NCBI RefSeq assembly: GCF_001042475.2
Contig: NZ_LECW02000001.1
Coordinates: forward strand, 248,001 to 312,000
Direction: 5' to 3'
DNA length: 64,000 nt
Source: Bacillus glycinifermentans
Lineage (GTDB): Bacteria; Bacillota; Bacilli; Bacillales; Bacillaceae
Within the stretch, counting starts at the first letter, position 1, and each line of letters begins with the position of its first letter. The translations under genes were made by a program, and so were the position numbers. Shown in pieces: positions 45,789-55,303 of this stretch. Below the pieces are notes generated by a model, which saw nothing but the letters and a program-made list of their open reading frames with translations, was not told the DNA's origin and made no database searches.

Positions 45789-46974
45789 AGACCGGGCGCA
45801 GCCCGGATACATTCAGCTGCTGGCCGACATGTATAAACAGAATATCAGGAAATACAGCATGGTGATTGCGCTCGTATTGATCATGCTGCTCTTTCAAATT
45901 TTGACGGACGGGATATTGCTCAGGCCGTTGAATATTACCAATCTCGTGTTGCAAAACAGCTATATTCTCATTTTGGCGATCGGCATGATGCTCGTCATCA
46001 TCACAGGACATATCGATTTATCGGTCGGTTCGGTCGCCGCATTTGTCGGCGCCGTATCCGCGATGATGATCATCCAGAATGACATGCCGCTTTCTGCCGC
46101 CGTCGTGCTGTCGCTTTTATTGGGAGCCGCGATCGGCGCCTGGCAGGGCTTTTGGATCGCTTATGTGAAGATCCCGGCATTTATCGTCACGCTCGCGGGG
46201 ATGCTCCTGTTCAGGGGGCTGACGATGATCGTCCTTGAAGGCAAGTCGATCGCGCCGTTCCCCATTTCCTTTCAAAGGATGGCCTCCGGTTTTATCCCGG
46301 ACTGGCTGAACGGAGGCATGCTTCATCTGACGACAATCGTAATCGGGATCGGGGTATCTGTGTTTTATCTTATATATCAGCTTCAGCAAAGAAAGATGCA
46401 GAAAACATATCAATTCGATATTCAGGGAAAAGGGCTGTTTGCCGTCAAAGTATTGTTTATCATCGCGATCATCAATCTGTTTACTTACATTCTCGCAACC
46501 TATGAAGGCATTCCGCTCATTTTGATCACGCTGTTTGTTCTGATAGCGGGCTATACCTTTGTCATGAAAAAAACGGTCGTCGGACGGAGAATCTATGCGA
46601 TCGGCGGGAACGAAAAAGCGGCCGAGCTGTCCGGAATCAAAACGAAACGGCTGACGTTCCTCGTCTTTGTCAACATGGGAGTCTTGGCCGCGCTTTCGGG
46701 GCTGATCTTTGCAGCGCGCTTAAATGCGGCAACGCCGAAAGCGGGGAACCTGTTTGAGCTTGATGCCATCGCGGCCTGCTTCATCGGCGGCGCCTCAGCC
46801 TACGGCGGAATCGGCACGATCGGCGGGGCGATTATCGGCGGCCTCGTCATGGGCGTCATGAACAACGGCATGTCCCTGCTCGGCCTCGGCATCGACTGGC
46901 AGCAGGCTATTAAAGGGCTCGTTCTTCTCGTTGCCGTCGCTTTTGATATATACAATAAAAATAAAGTTTCTTAA
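45763..46974 (+). CDS. Sugar ABC transporter permease (GguB/XylH-like)
   Basis: A 403-aa CUT2 permease with about ten membrane segments and the family motifs [18 protein letters not shown] and [19 protein letters not shown]. It forms the channel for the sugar delivered by the lipoprotein at 43136. ATG 45763 lies inside the ATPase gene, preceded by GGGGGAGAGGCGT. It is the last gene of the operon. Confidence 0.92.
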   Translation: MQTPVQTDKDRAQPGYIQLLADMYKQNIRKYSMVIALVLIMLLFQILTDGILLRPLNITNLVLQNSYILILAIGMMLVIITGHIDLSVGSVAAFVGAVSAMMIIQNDMPLSAAVVLSLLLGAAIGAWQGFWIAYVKIPAFIVTLAGMLLFRGLTMIVLEGKSIAPFPISFQRMASGFIPDWLNGGMLHLTTIVIGIGVSVFYLIYQLQQRKMQKTYQFDIQGKGLFAVKVLFIIAIINLFTYILATYEGIPLILITLFVLIAGYTFVMKKTVVGRRIYAIGGNEKAAELSGIKTKRLTFLVFVNMGVLAALSGLIFAARLNAATPKAGNLFELDAIAACFIGGASAYGGIGTIGGAIIGGLVMGVMNNGMSLLGLGIDWQQAIKGLVLLVAVAFDIYNKNKVS

Positions 46975-47009
46975 TGAAGTCCATCTGCTTTCGTTTTAAT
47001 TGCAAAAGT

Positions 47010-47047
47010 AAAAACCTGTTTTTGATAAGGCAAAAACAGGTTTTTGT
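47010..47047. terminator. Terminator of the sugar ABC operon
   Basis: AAAACCTGTTTTTG pairs with CAAAAACAGGTTTT around a 6-base loop, with T and A runs outside. It probably serves the convergent MFS gene as well. Confidence 0.85.
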
Positions 47048-47052
47048 TATGA

Positions 47053-48324
47053 TCAGTTTTGCTTGATGGACTGTGTTTGATTTTCCGGTATCCGGCTCAC
47101 CTTTTGCGGTTCGGGCAGCAAGATGTTCAAAATGCTTGCTCCCGCCAAAATCACGATCGACAAGTAGAAGGACGGATTGTAGCTGCCTGTCTGGCTGTAC
47201 CATACACCGGGCAGATAAGCCCCGAGCGCCGAACCGATTTGATGGCTGAGAAACAGCCAGCCGAGAATAAAGCCGACAGAATACTGTCTGAAATACTGCG
47301 TGGCGAGCATTTGCGTCGGCGCGACAGTCGCAAAGTCGACCAGGCCGAACAAAACCGCGAACACAAGAAGGAGCAGCGGCTGATGGCTTGTCAGCAGAAT
47401 GACAAGGGACAGCGCCCTCACGGCGTATAGAAAACAGAGGATTTTTCGGCTGCTCCAGCGGTCTGCGACGACTCCGGATATTAAAATGCCGATGATGTTA
47501 AATCCGGCCAGAAGGCTGACGGCGGCACTGGTTACTTCGGTTGAAAAGCCATGATCATGCGAAAAAGGGATCAGGTGCGTATCCATTAATCCGGTTGTCG
47601 TAAACCCGCAAATGAAAAACGGCAAAATCAGAAACCAAAATTTTTTGTTTAAAAAGACGGCCCGGTACGGAACTTTTTTCGCCTTGCCGGATGGTTCATC
47701 TTTCGTTTCTTCCGCATTGGCGCCGCCGATCGGCAGCAGTTTTTTTTCTGCGGGGTCGTTTCGTAAAAACAATAAAACGATCGGAAACACGATCAGGATT
47801 AAAAAGATTCCAAGGACGATGACGGTCACCTTCCAGTTGAACCAGTGAATCAGCATCAAAGACCCCGGCACGAGAAGCATCTGCCCCGCGCCGAACCCCG
47901 CTTCCATAATCCCGAATGCAAGTCCGCGCTTCTCATTGAACCAATTGGTCACAATAACGGTTGAAGCGACATTTGACGCTCCTCCGACTCCCAGCGAAGC
48001 GATGATCCCGTACAAAATAAACAGCTGCCAAGGGGTGGTGACGAGATATGTAAAAAAGATGCTCAAGCCTACAAGGAGCGTGCTGAAGGATAAAATGATC
48101 CTCGGGCCGAACTTGTCGACCAGCCTGCCGATCAAAGGCTGTGAGGCCCCATAGACGATAAAGCTCAGCATGGAAATAAGCGAAATGGTGCCCCTGTCCA
48201 GCGAAAATTCTTCCTCCCAGGGCTGAATAAAGGCGCCGAAAGAAAGGCGGACTCCCTGAACGGCCAACAGCGTCAAAAATGTCACAAATACGATAATCCA
48301 AGCGTAGTGTAATTTTCGTTTCAT
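47053..48324 (-). CDS. MFS transporter, oxalate/formate-antiporter-like
   Basis: A 423-aa major facilitator with 12 predicted helices and a central cytoplasmic loop ([18 protein letters not shown]). The N-terminal [15 protein letters not shown] and [10 protein letters not shown] (the MFS loop 2-3 motif) fit the monocarboxylate/OFA group. The substrate is not evident. ATG 48324 is chosen because GGGAGGAG lies just upstream. It follows the MarR-GNAT gene by 16 bases on the same strand and is likely controlled by it. Confidence 0.8.
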   Translation of the reverse strand: MKRKLHYAWIIVFVTFLTLLAVQGVRLSFGAFIQPWEEEFSLDRGTISLISMLSFIVYGASQPLIGRLVDKFGPRIILSFSTLLVGLSIFFTYLVTTPWQLFILYGIIASLGVGGASNVASTVIVTNWFNEKRGLAFGIMEAGFGAGQMLLVPGSLMLIHWFNWKVTVIVLGIFLILIVFPIVLLFLRNDPAEKKLLPIGGANAEETKDEPSGKAKKVPYRAVFLNKKFWFLILPFFICGFTTTGLMDTHLIPFSHDHGFSTEVTSAAVSLLAGFNIIGILISGVVADRWSSRKILCFLYAVRALSLVILLTSHQPLLLLVFAVLFGLVDFATVAPTQMLATQYFRQYSVGFILGWLFLSHQIGSALGAYLPGVWYSQTGSYNPSFYLSIVILAGASILNILLPEPQKVSRIPENQTQSIKQN

Positions 48325-48340
48325 AGCTCCTCCCATTTCA

Positions 48341-49258
48341 TCAGGCTAGTTCAATGTCCCAGCGTTCTTCTTGAAGGCGCTGCCCCCATAACGGCGCCTC
48401 ATCCTTGACCTCAGTCAGTCTGAATCCGAATTTTTCATAAAGAGGGCGTGCTTCAGCCATTGAGCTGACAGTCCAAAGAAAAATCCGTTCAAATTTCATT
48501 TCTCTGCAATAATCCATGAGCGCTCTGAGCAGGCTGCTGCCGATTCCCCTGCCCCGAAAAGCGGAATCGACCAGAAACCATCTGAGCTGCACGGTGCGGT
48601 CATCGTGTTTGACGAGCCCGACGCATCCCGCGAACCTCCCGGCGCTCTCAGCGATCCAAATCTTTTCGATGTCGGCGTCAAACGTCTCATGAAGGTAGTT
48701 CAAAAATGTATGGTCCCACCCGTGCGCCTCTTTATAAAATAGCCGCTGTTTTTCAATGATCATCTTGATATCGTCTGAAATATAGTAGTCTCTTATCGAA
48801 ACGGCAGATACTTTAGGCAAGAGCTGCTCCGACAATATGCATTCGATCGTCTCCATCGCGGCAGCCAGTTTTCCTTGGCTTTTAGCGTCTACACGTTCCA
48901 GCATATATTCAATTTGCTGGTTTGCTTTTGCCTCGAGCTTTTTATAAATGGTTTCGCCGAACCCGGTTAAATACAGGTAATGGTTGCGGCTGTCTTCTTC
49001 GCTTTTTTCCTTATAGAGCATGTTTTCCTTTTCAAACCGTTTGATGATTCTGCTCACATATCCGCGGTCAAGGCCGAGCGTATCCTGAAGGATCTTGGCC
49101 GTGCAATGGCTCGTATTTTTGATCTCAAATAATATCCGAGTTTCCGTTAAAGAAAACGGGCTGTCATAAATATGTTCGTTCAGAAAACCGAGCACATTGG
49201 TGTAAAATCGATTGAACTTTCTGAATTCTAAAGTAATGGAATGGTCGACTTCCGTCAT
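48341..49258 (-). CDS. MarR-GNAT fusion protein
   Basis: A 305-aa two-domain protein. Residues 1-140 form a MarR winged helix ([25 protein letters not shown]). Residues 150-305 form a GNAT acetyltransferase with the acetyl-CoA loop [19 protein letters not shown]. Such fusions exist in other bacteria, where the acetyltransferase may sense or modify the effector. It heads an operon with the MFS transporter and has a near-consensus promoter overlapped by a repeated 14-mer, so autoregulation is likely. Substrate and ligand are unknown. Confidence 0.85.
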   Translation of the reverse strand: MTEVDHSITLEFRKFNRFYTNVLGFLNEHIYDSPFSLTETRILFEIKNTSHCTAKILQDTLGLDRGYVSRIIKRFEKENMLYKEKSEEDSRNHYLYLTGFGETIYKKLEAKANQQIEYMLERVDAKSQGKLAAAMETIECILSEQLLPKVSAVSIRDYYISDDIKMIIEKQRLFYKEAHGWDHTFLNYLHETFDADIEKIWIAESAGRFAGCVGLVKHDDRTVQLRWFLVDSAFRGRGIGSSLLRALMDYCREMKFERIFLWTVSSMAEARPLYEKFGFRLTEVKDEAPLWGQRLQEERWDIELA

Positions 49259-49546
49259 ATGAAAACCTCTCTCTCGTTAAATCGTTGCTTTAGTCAATTA
49301 TAATAGAATAGTTGATTTAGTCAAGTATATGCCGGACCGGAATTTGTTTATGATAACAATTATAGAATATATTTTACAAATATTCCATAAAATCCAGATC
49401 GGCAGGCAGGAAAGAGGCGGGAAAGAATCGTATATAATCTAACAAACGGACGATCCCGCAATACACGAACCTTTATATTGAAATCGTTTAACGTAACGAG
49501 ACGCCGCTGTCATCACGTTCTATGAAAATGAAGACGAAAGGATGAA
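49259..49546. other. Divergent intergenic region, MarR-GNAT / beta-galactosidase
   Basis: About 288 bases. The minus-strand side holds the MarR-GNAT promoter and repeats. On the plus-strand side TATAAT (49433-49438) could be a -10 without a good -35, and TGAAATCGTTTAAC (49479-49492) is a weak cre-like match, 11 of 14 to TGWAARCGYTWWCW. Confidence 0.45.
49284..49324. promoter_or_regulatory. Repeated MarR operator over the MarR-GNAT promoter
   Basis: On the minus strand TTGACTAAATCAAC and TTGACTAAAGCAAC (13 of 14 identical) lie 27 bases apart. The first includes the -35 TTGACT; a -10 TATAAT follows at 16-base spacing (49297-49302), and the second copy lies next to the expected transcription start. 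Binding there would block RNA polymerase. Confidence 0.7.
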
Positions 49547-51628
49547 ATGCGGATGGTTACATCATTTCCCCCGATCAGCCCGAAAGTTCCCCGATTGTTG
49601 CATGGAGCCGATTATAACCCGGATCAGTGGCTCAATTACCCGGACGTATTAAAAGAGGATATCCGCTTAATGAAGCTGTCCCGCTGCAATGTGATGTCTG
49701 TCGGGATTTTTTCCTGGGTTTCCCTTGAACCTGAAGAAGGACGGTTTACGTTTGACTGGCTTGACCGCGTGTTGGATGCTTTCAAGGACAACGGCATATA
49801 TGCGTTTTTGGCCACGCCGAGCGGCGCCAAACCGGCATGGATGTCCAAAAAGTATCCGGAAGTCCTCAGAACGGAGGCGGACAGGGTGCGGAGCCTTCAT
49901 GGAAAGCGGCATACCCATTGCTACACCTCGCCTGTTTATCGGCGAAAAACGGCGGTGATCAATGGCAAGCTTGCCGAACGGTACGCACATCACCCGGCTG
50001 TGATCGGCTGGCATATTTCCAATGAATACAGCGGAGAATGCCACTGTGATCTGTGCCAGGCCAAATTCAGGGAATGGCTGCTGGCAAAATACAAAACGCT
50101 CGATCGGCTGAACCATGCATGGTGGACGGGATTTTGGAGCCATACCTACACGGACTGGGACGAGATTGAATCGCCGGCTCCCCACGGCGAAGACGCCGTT
50201 CACGGCCTGAATTTGGACTGGAAGCGCTTTGTCACCGATCAGACGGTGGATTTTTGCCGCCACGAAATCGCCCATGTCCGCTCCTTTCATCCTGAACTGC
50301 CCGTCACGACGAATTTCATGGGAACATTCCCGGGCCTGAACTATTGGAAGTTCACCGATCTGCTTGACGTCATTTCATGGGACTCCTATCCGGCGTGGCA
50401 CAACAATAAGCAGACAGACAGCGAGCTGGGGGCGGATATCGCTTTCGTCCATGACATCAACCGTTCCTTAAAAGGCGGCAAGCCGTTCATGCTGATGGAA
50501 AGCACGCCGAGCATGACAAACTGGCACGACGTCAGCAGGCTGAAGCGGCCGGGTATGCATGAGCTGTCCTCATTGCAGGCGGTCGCCCACGGCTCTGATA
50601 CCGTCCAATATTTTCAATGGAGAAAAAGCCGCGGATCGAGCGAGAAGCTCCACGGTGCCGTCGTCGATCATGAGGGCTCTGAGCATACGCGCGTATTTCA
50701 GGATGTGAAAAAGCTCGGTGAAAAACTGGACAAGCTTGATGAAATTGCCGGTACGACGGCGGAACCGGAAGTTGCGCTTATTTTTGACTGGGAAAACCGC
50801 TGGGCCCTCGAAGACGCCCAAGGTCCGCGCAATATCGGTCTTCACTATGAACGGACGGTTAAATCGTTTTATCAACCGTTTTGGCAGGAGGGGGTTCCGG
50901 TCGATGTCATTCATATGGACGGTGATTTTTCGAAATATAAACTGGTGATCGCACCGATGCTCTACATGCTGAAACAGGATACGGCCGAACGGATCGAGCG
51001 GTTTGTTCAAGAAGGCGGCACCTTTGTTGCGACATACTGGTCGGGAATTGTCGATGAAAACGACCTGGCTTTCCTTGGAGGTTTTCCCGGCGGCCTGAGA
51101 AAGACGCTTGGCATCCGGTCTGAAGAAATCGATGCCCTTCACGACGGACAGAAGAACGCGATCGTCATGGACGCCGATAATCGGCTCGGGCTCAGCGGAC
51201 GATATGAGGCGGCTGAGCTTTGCGACTTGATTCATCTGGAAGGCGCCGAAGCGCTCGCCTTTTACGAAGAAGATTTTTACGCGGGCCGACCGGCTCTGAC
51301 GGTCAATCTGTATGGAGCGGGGAAAGCCTACTATATCGCATCGAGAAATGAAGCGTCTTTTCAAAAGGATTTCGTTTCAAAGCTCATCGAAGAAACCGGA
51401 ATCGCCAAAGTGCTCGATACGGATCTTCCGGACGGGGTGACGGCTCAGATGCGTACAGACGGCAAGCATGACTATATTTTTCTCTTGAACTTTACAGAGG
51501 AAAACGAAAACGTTGCCCTCCCGGATGAGGTGTATACAGATGTGCTGAAAGGAACCCGCAAGAAGGGAACCGTTAAATTGCCGCCATACGGAACAGTCAT
51601 TTTGCGCCGGAGACATCGTGCGGAATAA
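49547..51628 (+). CDS. lacA: GH42 beta-galactosidase
   Basis: A 693-aa glycoside hydrolase family 42 enzyme, the usual length. Visible features: GADYNPDQW at the start, acid/base Glu in WHISNEYSGE near residue 163, the Zn-type cysteine cluster CHCDLC just after it, nucleophile Glu in FMLMESTPSMTNW near 318, and HGSDTVQYFQWRKSRGSSEKLHGAV near 343-367. No signal peptide, so it is cytosolic and would hydrolyse imported beta-galactosides or galactan oligosaccharides. The symbol is a best guess, since Bacillus has several GH42 paralogues (ganA, yesZ). ATG 49547 follows GAAAGGA. It is transcribed alone and ends at a terminator. Confidence 0.88.
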   Translation: MRMVTSFPPISPKVPRLLHGADYNPDQWLNYPDVLKEDIRLMKLSRCNVMSVGIFSWVSLEPEEGRFTFDWLDRVLDAFKDNGIYAFLATPSGAKPAWMSKKYPEVLRTEADRVRSLHGKRHTHCYTSPVYRRKTAVINGKLAERYAHHPAVIGWHISNEYSGECHCDLCQAKFREWLLAKYKTLDRLNHAWWTGFWSHTYTDWDEIESPAPHGEDAVHGLNLDWKRFVTDQTVDFCRHEIAHVRSFHPELPVTTNFMGTFPGLNYWKFTDLLDVISWDSYPAWHNNKQTDSELGADIAFVHDINRSLKGGKPFMLMESTPSMTNWHDVSRLKRPGMHELSSLQAVAHGSDTVQYFQWRKSRGSSEKLHGAVVDHEGSEHTRVFQDVKKLGEKLDKLDEIAGTTAEPEVALIFDWENRWALEDAQGPRNIGLHYERTVKSFYQPFWQEGVPVDVIHMDGDFSKYKLVIAPMLYMLKQDTAERIERFVQEGGTFVATYWSGIVDENDLAFLGGFPGGLRKTLGIRSEEIDALHDGQKNAIVMDADNRLGLSGRYEAAELCDLIHLEGAEALAFYEEDFYAGRPALTVNLYGAGKAYYIASRNEASFQKDFVSKLIEETGIAKVLDTDLPDGVTAQMRTDGKHDYIFLLNFTEENENVALPDEVYTDVLKGTRKKGTVKLPPYGTVILRRRHRAE

Positions 51629-51662
51629 AAAAATTCCGGAGAACCATTCTCCGGATTTTTTT
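51628..51662. terminator. Bidirectional terminator between lacA and phy
   Basis: TCCGGAGAA / TTCTCCGGA stem with a three-base loop, flanked by A7 and T7 runs, between convergent genes. Confidence 0.9.
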
Positions 51663-51666
51663 CCAT

Positions 51667-52842
<1,176 letters not shown>

Positions 52843-52844
52843 TT

Positions 52845-52897
52845 ATTATAGCGAATATATGTAAGTTAAAATTTAATTGAATGTTAATTTTTGTTAA
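52845..52897 (-). promoter_or_regulatory. phy promoter with PhoP boxes
   Basis: On the minus strand TTAACA, TTAACA, TTAAAT and TTACAT recur at 10-12 base steps (52897 down to 52859), then TATAAT follows at 52850-52845. The spacing is that of PhoP-activated Bacillus promoters, which lack a good -35. Confidence 0.7.
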
Positions 52898-52964
52898 AAA
52901 GATCCGATATAGTTGGAGAATTCTATAGTTCGCATATGGGGATTTTAAATCACTTTGTCCAGGT

Positions 52965-53434
52965 TTACTGCGGGGAGCAATGATCAGGTTCATTCTTTGG
53001 AACGTATATATCAAATTCGGGCGCGTTCAGATCCTGGTCTATCGGATAAAACTCCATGTGTGTGAAAGCTTTGTCGTTTAATTTTTCATCCACTGATAGA
53101 TGTTTCGATAAGTTGCTTACAGGCTTTCGTGCTGCGGATGCCTGGTATGCGTATATGTCAGGGGAGGAACCTGAAAGCTGATCATTCCCGCCGGGAGAGC
53201 TTGAGGCAGGATGGCCGTTTCCATCAAAATGCAGAAATCGAATTGTTCTTCGCCGAAATGTTTCGAAATCGCCCACATTCCTCTGTCATCCTTCATGCCG
53301 ATTATTTCCCGATAGCGCTTCTTCAATTGCAAAATGACCCCGTGCAGCTTTTTCGCTTCGGCTTCTTCAAATGTGACGGTTTTTATAAAGCCGCCTCCGG
53401 TAAATCCGGATTTTGCCGTTGGAGTGATTTCCAT
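52965..53434 (-). pseudogene. GyrI-like effector-binding protein, frameshifted
   Basis: Two overlapping minus-strand frames together resemble one stand-alone effector-binding protein of about 155 aa. The first frame (ATG 53434, GGAGG 8 bases upstream) gives MEITPTAKSGFTGGGF and DRGMWAISKHFGEEQFDF and then stops early near 53117. The second frame supplies the continuation YQASAARKPVSNLSKHLS and FTHMEFYPIDQDLNAPEFDIYVPK, typical of the C-terminal end of this fold. The frame changes near 53150 by one or two bases. It may be a true pseudogene or a sequence error. Confidence 0.6.
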
Positions 53435-53495
53435 TGTATCAGCCTCCATTCCTAAATTGATATTTCGATTATTCGATAAACCAAAGGCGAGTCCT

Positions 53496-53530
53496 CAAAA
53501 AAAACAGCCTGTCTTATAGACAGACTGCAG
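53496..53530 (-). terminator. Terminator of dtpT
   Basis: On the minus strand CAGTCTGTC pairs with GACAGGCTG around TATAA and is followed by eight T. Confidence 0.85.
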
Positions 53531-53539
53531 AGTGTTCGA

Positions 53540-55030
53540 TTAACGAACGCCTTTCATAAATTTTTGAATTTTAGGAGAGAGCATAAATAAAATCAATCCT
53601 AATACGATAGCTACTCCGCCGATCGTTCCGAAATAGGCGATTTCGGTATTTGTATTGTAATACTTTACGATCTGTGCATTGATGGCTTGTGCCGAAGCGT
53701 TTGACAAAAACCAGAGGCTCATCGTCTGCGCGGAGAAAGCAGCAGGAGCAAGCTTTGACGTTGCAGATAAGCCGACTGGGGAGAGGCATAATTCCCCGAG
53801 CACGACGATCAAAAAGCTCAGTACGAGCCATATAGGATTAGCAAGCGATTGAGTGCCGTTAATATAGGCAGGGAAAATCATGACGATGAATGACAAGCCG
53901 GCCAGAATCAGCCCGAGTGAAAATTTCGTCGGAGTCGACGGCTGGCGGTTCCCGAGACGCATCCAGAGCCACGCGAATACCGGCGCGAGCACGACGATAA
54001 ACAGCGGGTTTAACGATTGAAACCAAGATGATTGCAATTGCAGCCCCATAAATTCTAAATGAGTCCGTTTGTCTGCATACGTTGCCAAGATATTGGCGCC
54101 CTGCTCCTGAATCGCCCAGAACATCATCGATGCGATAAACAGCGGAATATAAGCGATAAGACGGGATTTTTCGTCACTTGTCGTTTTCGAGCTGCAAAAC
54201 ATTACGATGAAATAAACCAAAGGAATCAAGATGCCGAGAATGCTGACAACCATCGTAAACACGTTGATCGTCAAAAGGCCTTTCATAATGAAATAAATGA
54301 CGATGATCGCGATGATTAAAACACCGAGGCCGAAGCACACGAATACTTTTTTCCGTTCAGCCGGCGTCATCGGATTCGGAACGGCTTGACCTGCTTGTCC
54401 GAGGTTTTTCTTTCTCGTCAGCACGTATGTGACAAGTCCGATGAACATTCCGACGGCGGCAAGGCTGAATCCGAGATGATAGTTGTACGTCTGGCCGACT
54501 GTGCCGACGATAATCGGCGCAAGGAATCCGCCAAGGTTGATCCCCATGTAGTAGATGCTGTACCCTGAATCGCGGCGGTTATCTTCAGGGCTGTACAGGT
54601 CGCCGACAATGCTTGATACGTTCGGCTTTAAAAGGCCTGTCCCGATGATGATCAAAAACATGCTGGCGAAGAAAGCGGGGACGCTGCCAGGGAACGACAA
54701 AAGAATGTGTCCGAACATAATGAACACGCCGCCGTAAAATACGGTTCTTCCCGTGCCGAGGAGCCTGTCCGCGATCCAGCCGCCGATGATTCCCGACATA
54801 TAGACGAGGGAGCCGTAAACGGCCATAATCGAGTTTGCCGTGCTTTCATCAAAGCCGAGGCCGCCTTTGGACACTTGTGTATACAAATAATAGATAAGGA
54901 TCGCTCTCATGCCGTAGTATGAGAAACGCTCCCAAAATTCAGTGAAAAATAGAGTGAAGAGCCCGCGGGGATGTCCAAAAAACCCCTTTTGCGGAATGTT
55001 TTGAATAATTTCATTTTGATGATTAGACAT
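53540..55030 (-). CDS. dtpT: Di/tripeptide proton symporter (POT family)
   Basis: A 496-aa POT/PTR2 transporter (B. subtilis YclF) with 12-14 membrane segments and family motifs FTEFWERFSYYGMRAILIYY and GINLGGFLAPIIVG (the second close to the PTR signature region). It imports di- and tripeptides with protons. ATG 55030 (MSNHQNE) follows AAGGAG; the frame is open for 22 more codons upstream without a ribosome binding site. It is divergent from yclG, as in B. subtilis. Confidence 0.92.
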   Translation of the reverse strand: MSNHQNEIIQNIPQKGFFGHPRGLFTLFFTEFWERFSYYGMRAILIYYLYTQVSKGGLGFDESTANSIMAVYGSLVYMSGIIGGWIADRLLGTGRTVFYGGVFIMFGHILLSFPGSVPAFFASMFLIIIGTGLLKPNVSSIVGDLYSPEDNRRDSGYSIYYMGINLGGFLAPIIVGTVGQTYNYHLGFSLAAVGMFIGLVTYVLTRKKNLGQAGQAVPNPMTPAERKKVFVCFGLGVLIIAIIVIYFIMKGLLTINVFTMVVSILGILIPLVYFIVMFCSSKTTSDEKSRLIAYIPLFIASMMFWAIQEQGANILATYADKRTHLEFMGLQLQSSWFQSLNPLFIVVLAPVFAWLWMRLGNRQPSTPTKFSLGLILAGLSFIVMIFPAYINGTQSLANPIWLVLSFLIVVLGELCLSPVGLSATSKLAPAAFSAQTMSLWFLSNASAQAINAQIVKYYNTNTEIAYFGTIGGVAIVLGLILFMLSPKIQKFMKGVR

Positions 55031-55145
55031 TCGCAATACTCCTTCATTTTTTGAGCTTATTATAAAAATCATATTCTTATATAATGATCGTGTCAATACA
55101 CCTTAAATTGATTTATCTATTGAATAAGGAAAAAGACCCTGTTGG

Positions 55146-55157
55146 TAAAGCGCTTTA
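55146..55157. promoter_or_regulatory. cre-like palindrome between dtpT and yclG
   Basis: The perfect 12-bp palindrome TAAAGCGCTTTA matches the core of the CcpA site but not its outer bases. Possible regulator site for either divergent gene. Confidence 0.3.
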
Positions 55158-55303
55158 TATAAGGTGAGAAAAAAGATTTTCGGGGAGCGTTTGATATAAA
55201 GATTTTTTGATAAAATTTTATCTATTTTTGTACAAGCGAATGTTAATAGAGCGGCATATAGATGAGAGAATAGAAGATTTTTCAAAAGGAGGCTGAATAT
55301 ACC

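Noticed and set aside
53117-53449. Two separate small genes at 53117-53449 and 52965-53276
   Set aside because: The two frames overlap and join into one effector-binding domain, so they are treated as one frameshifted gene.
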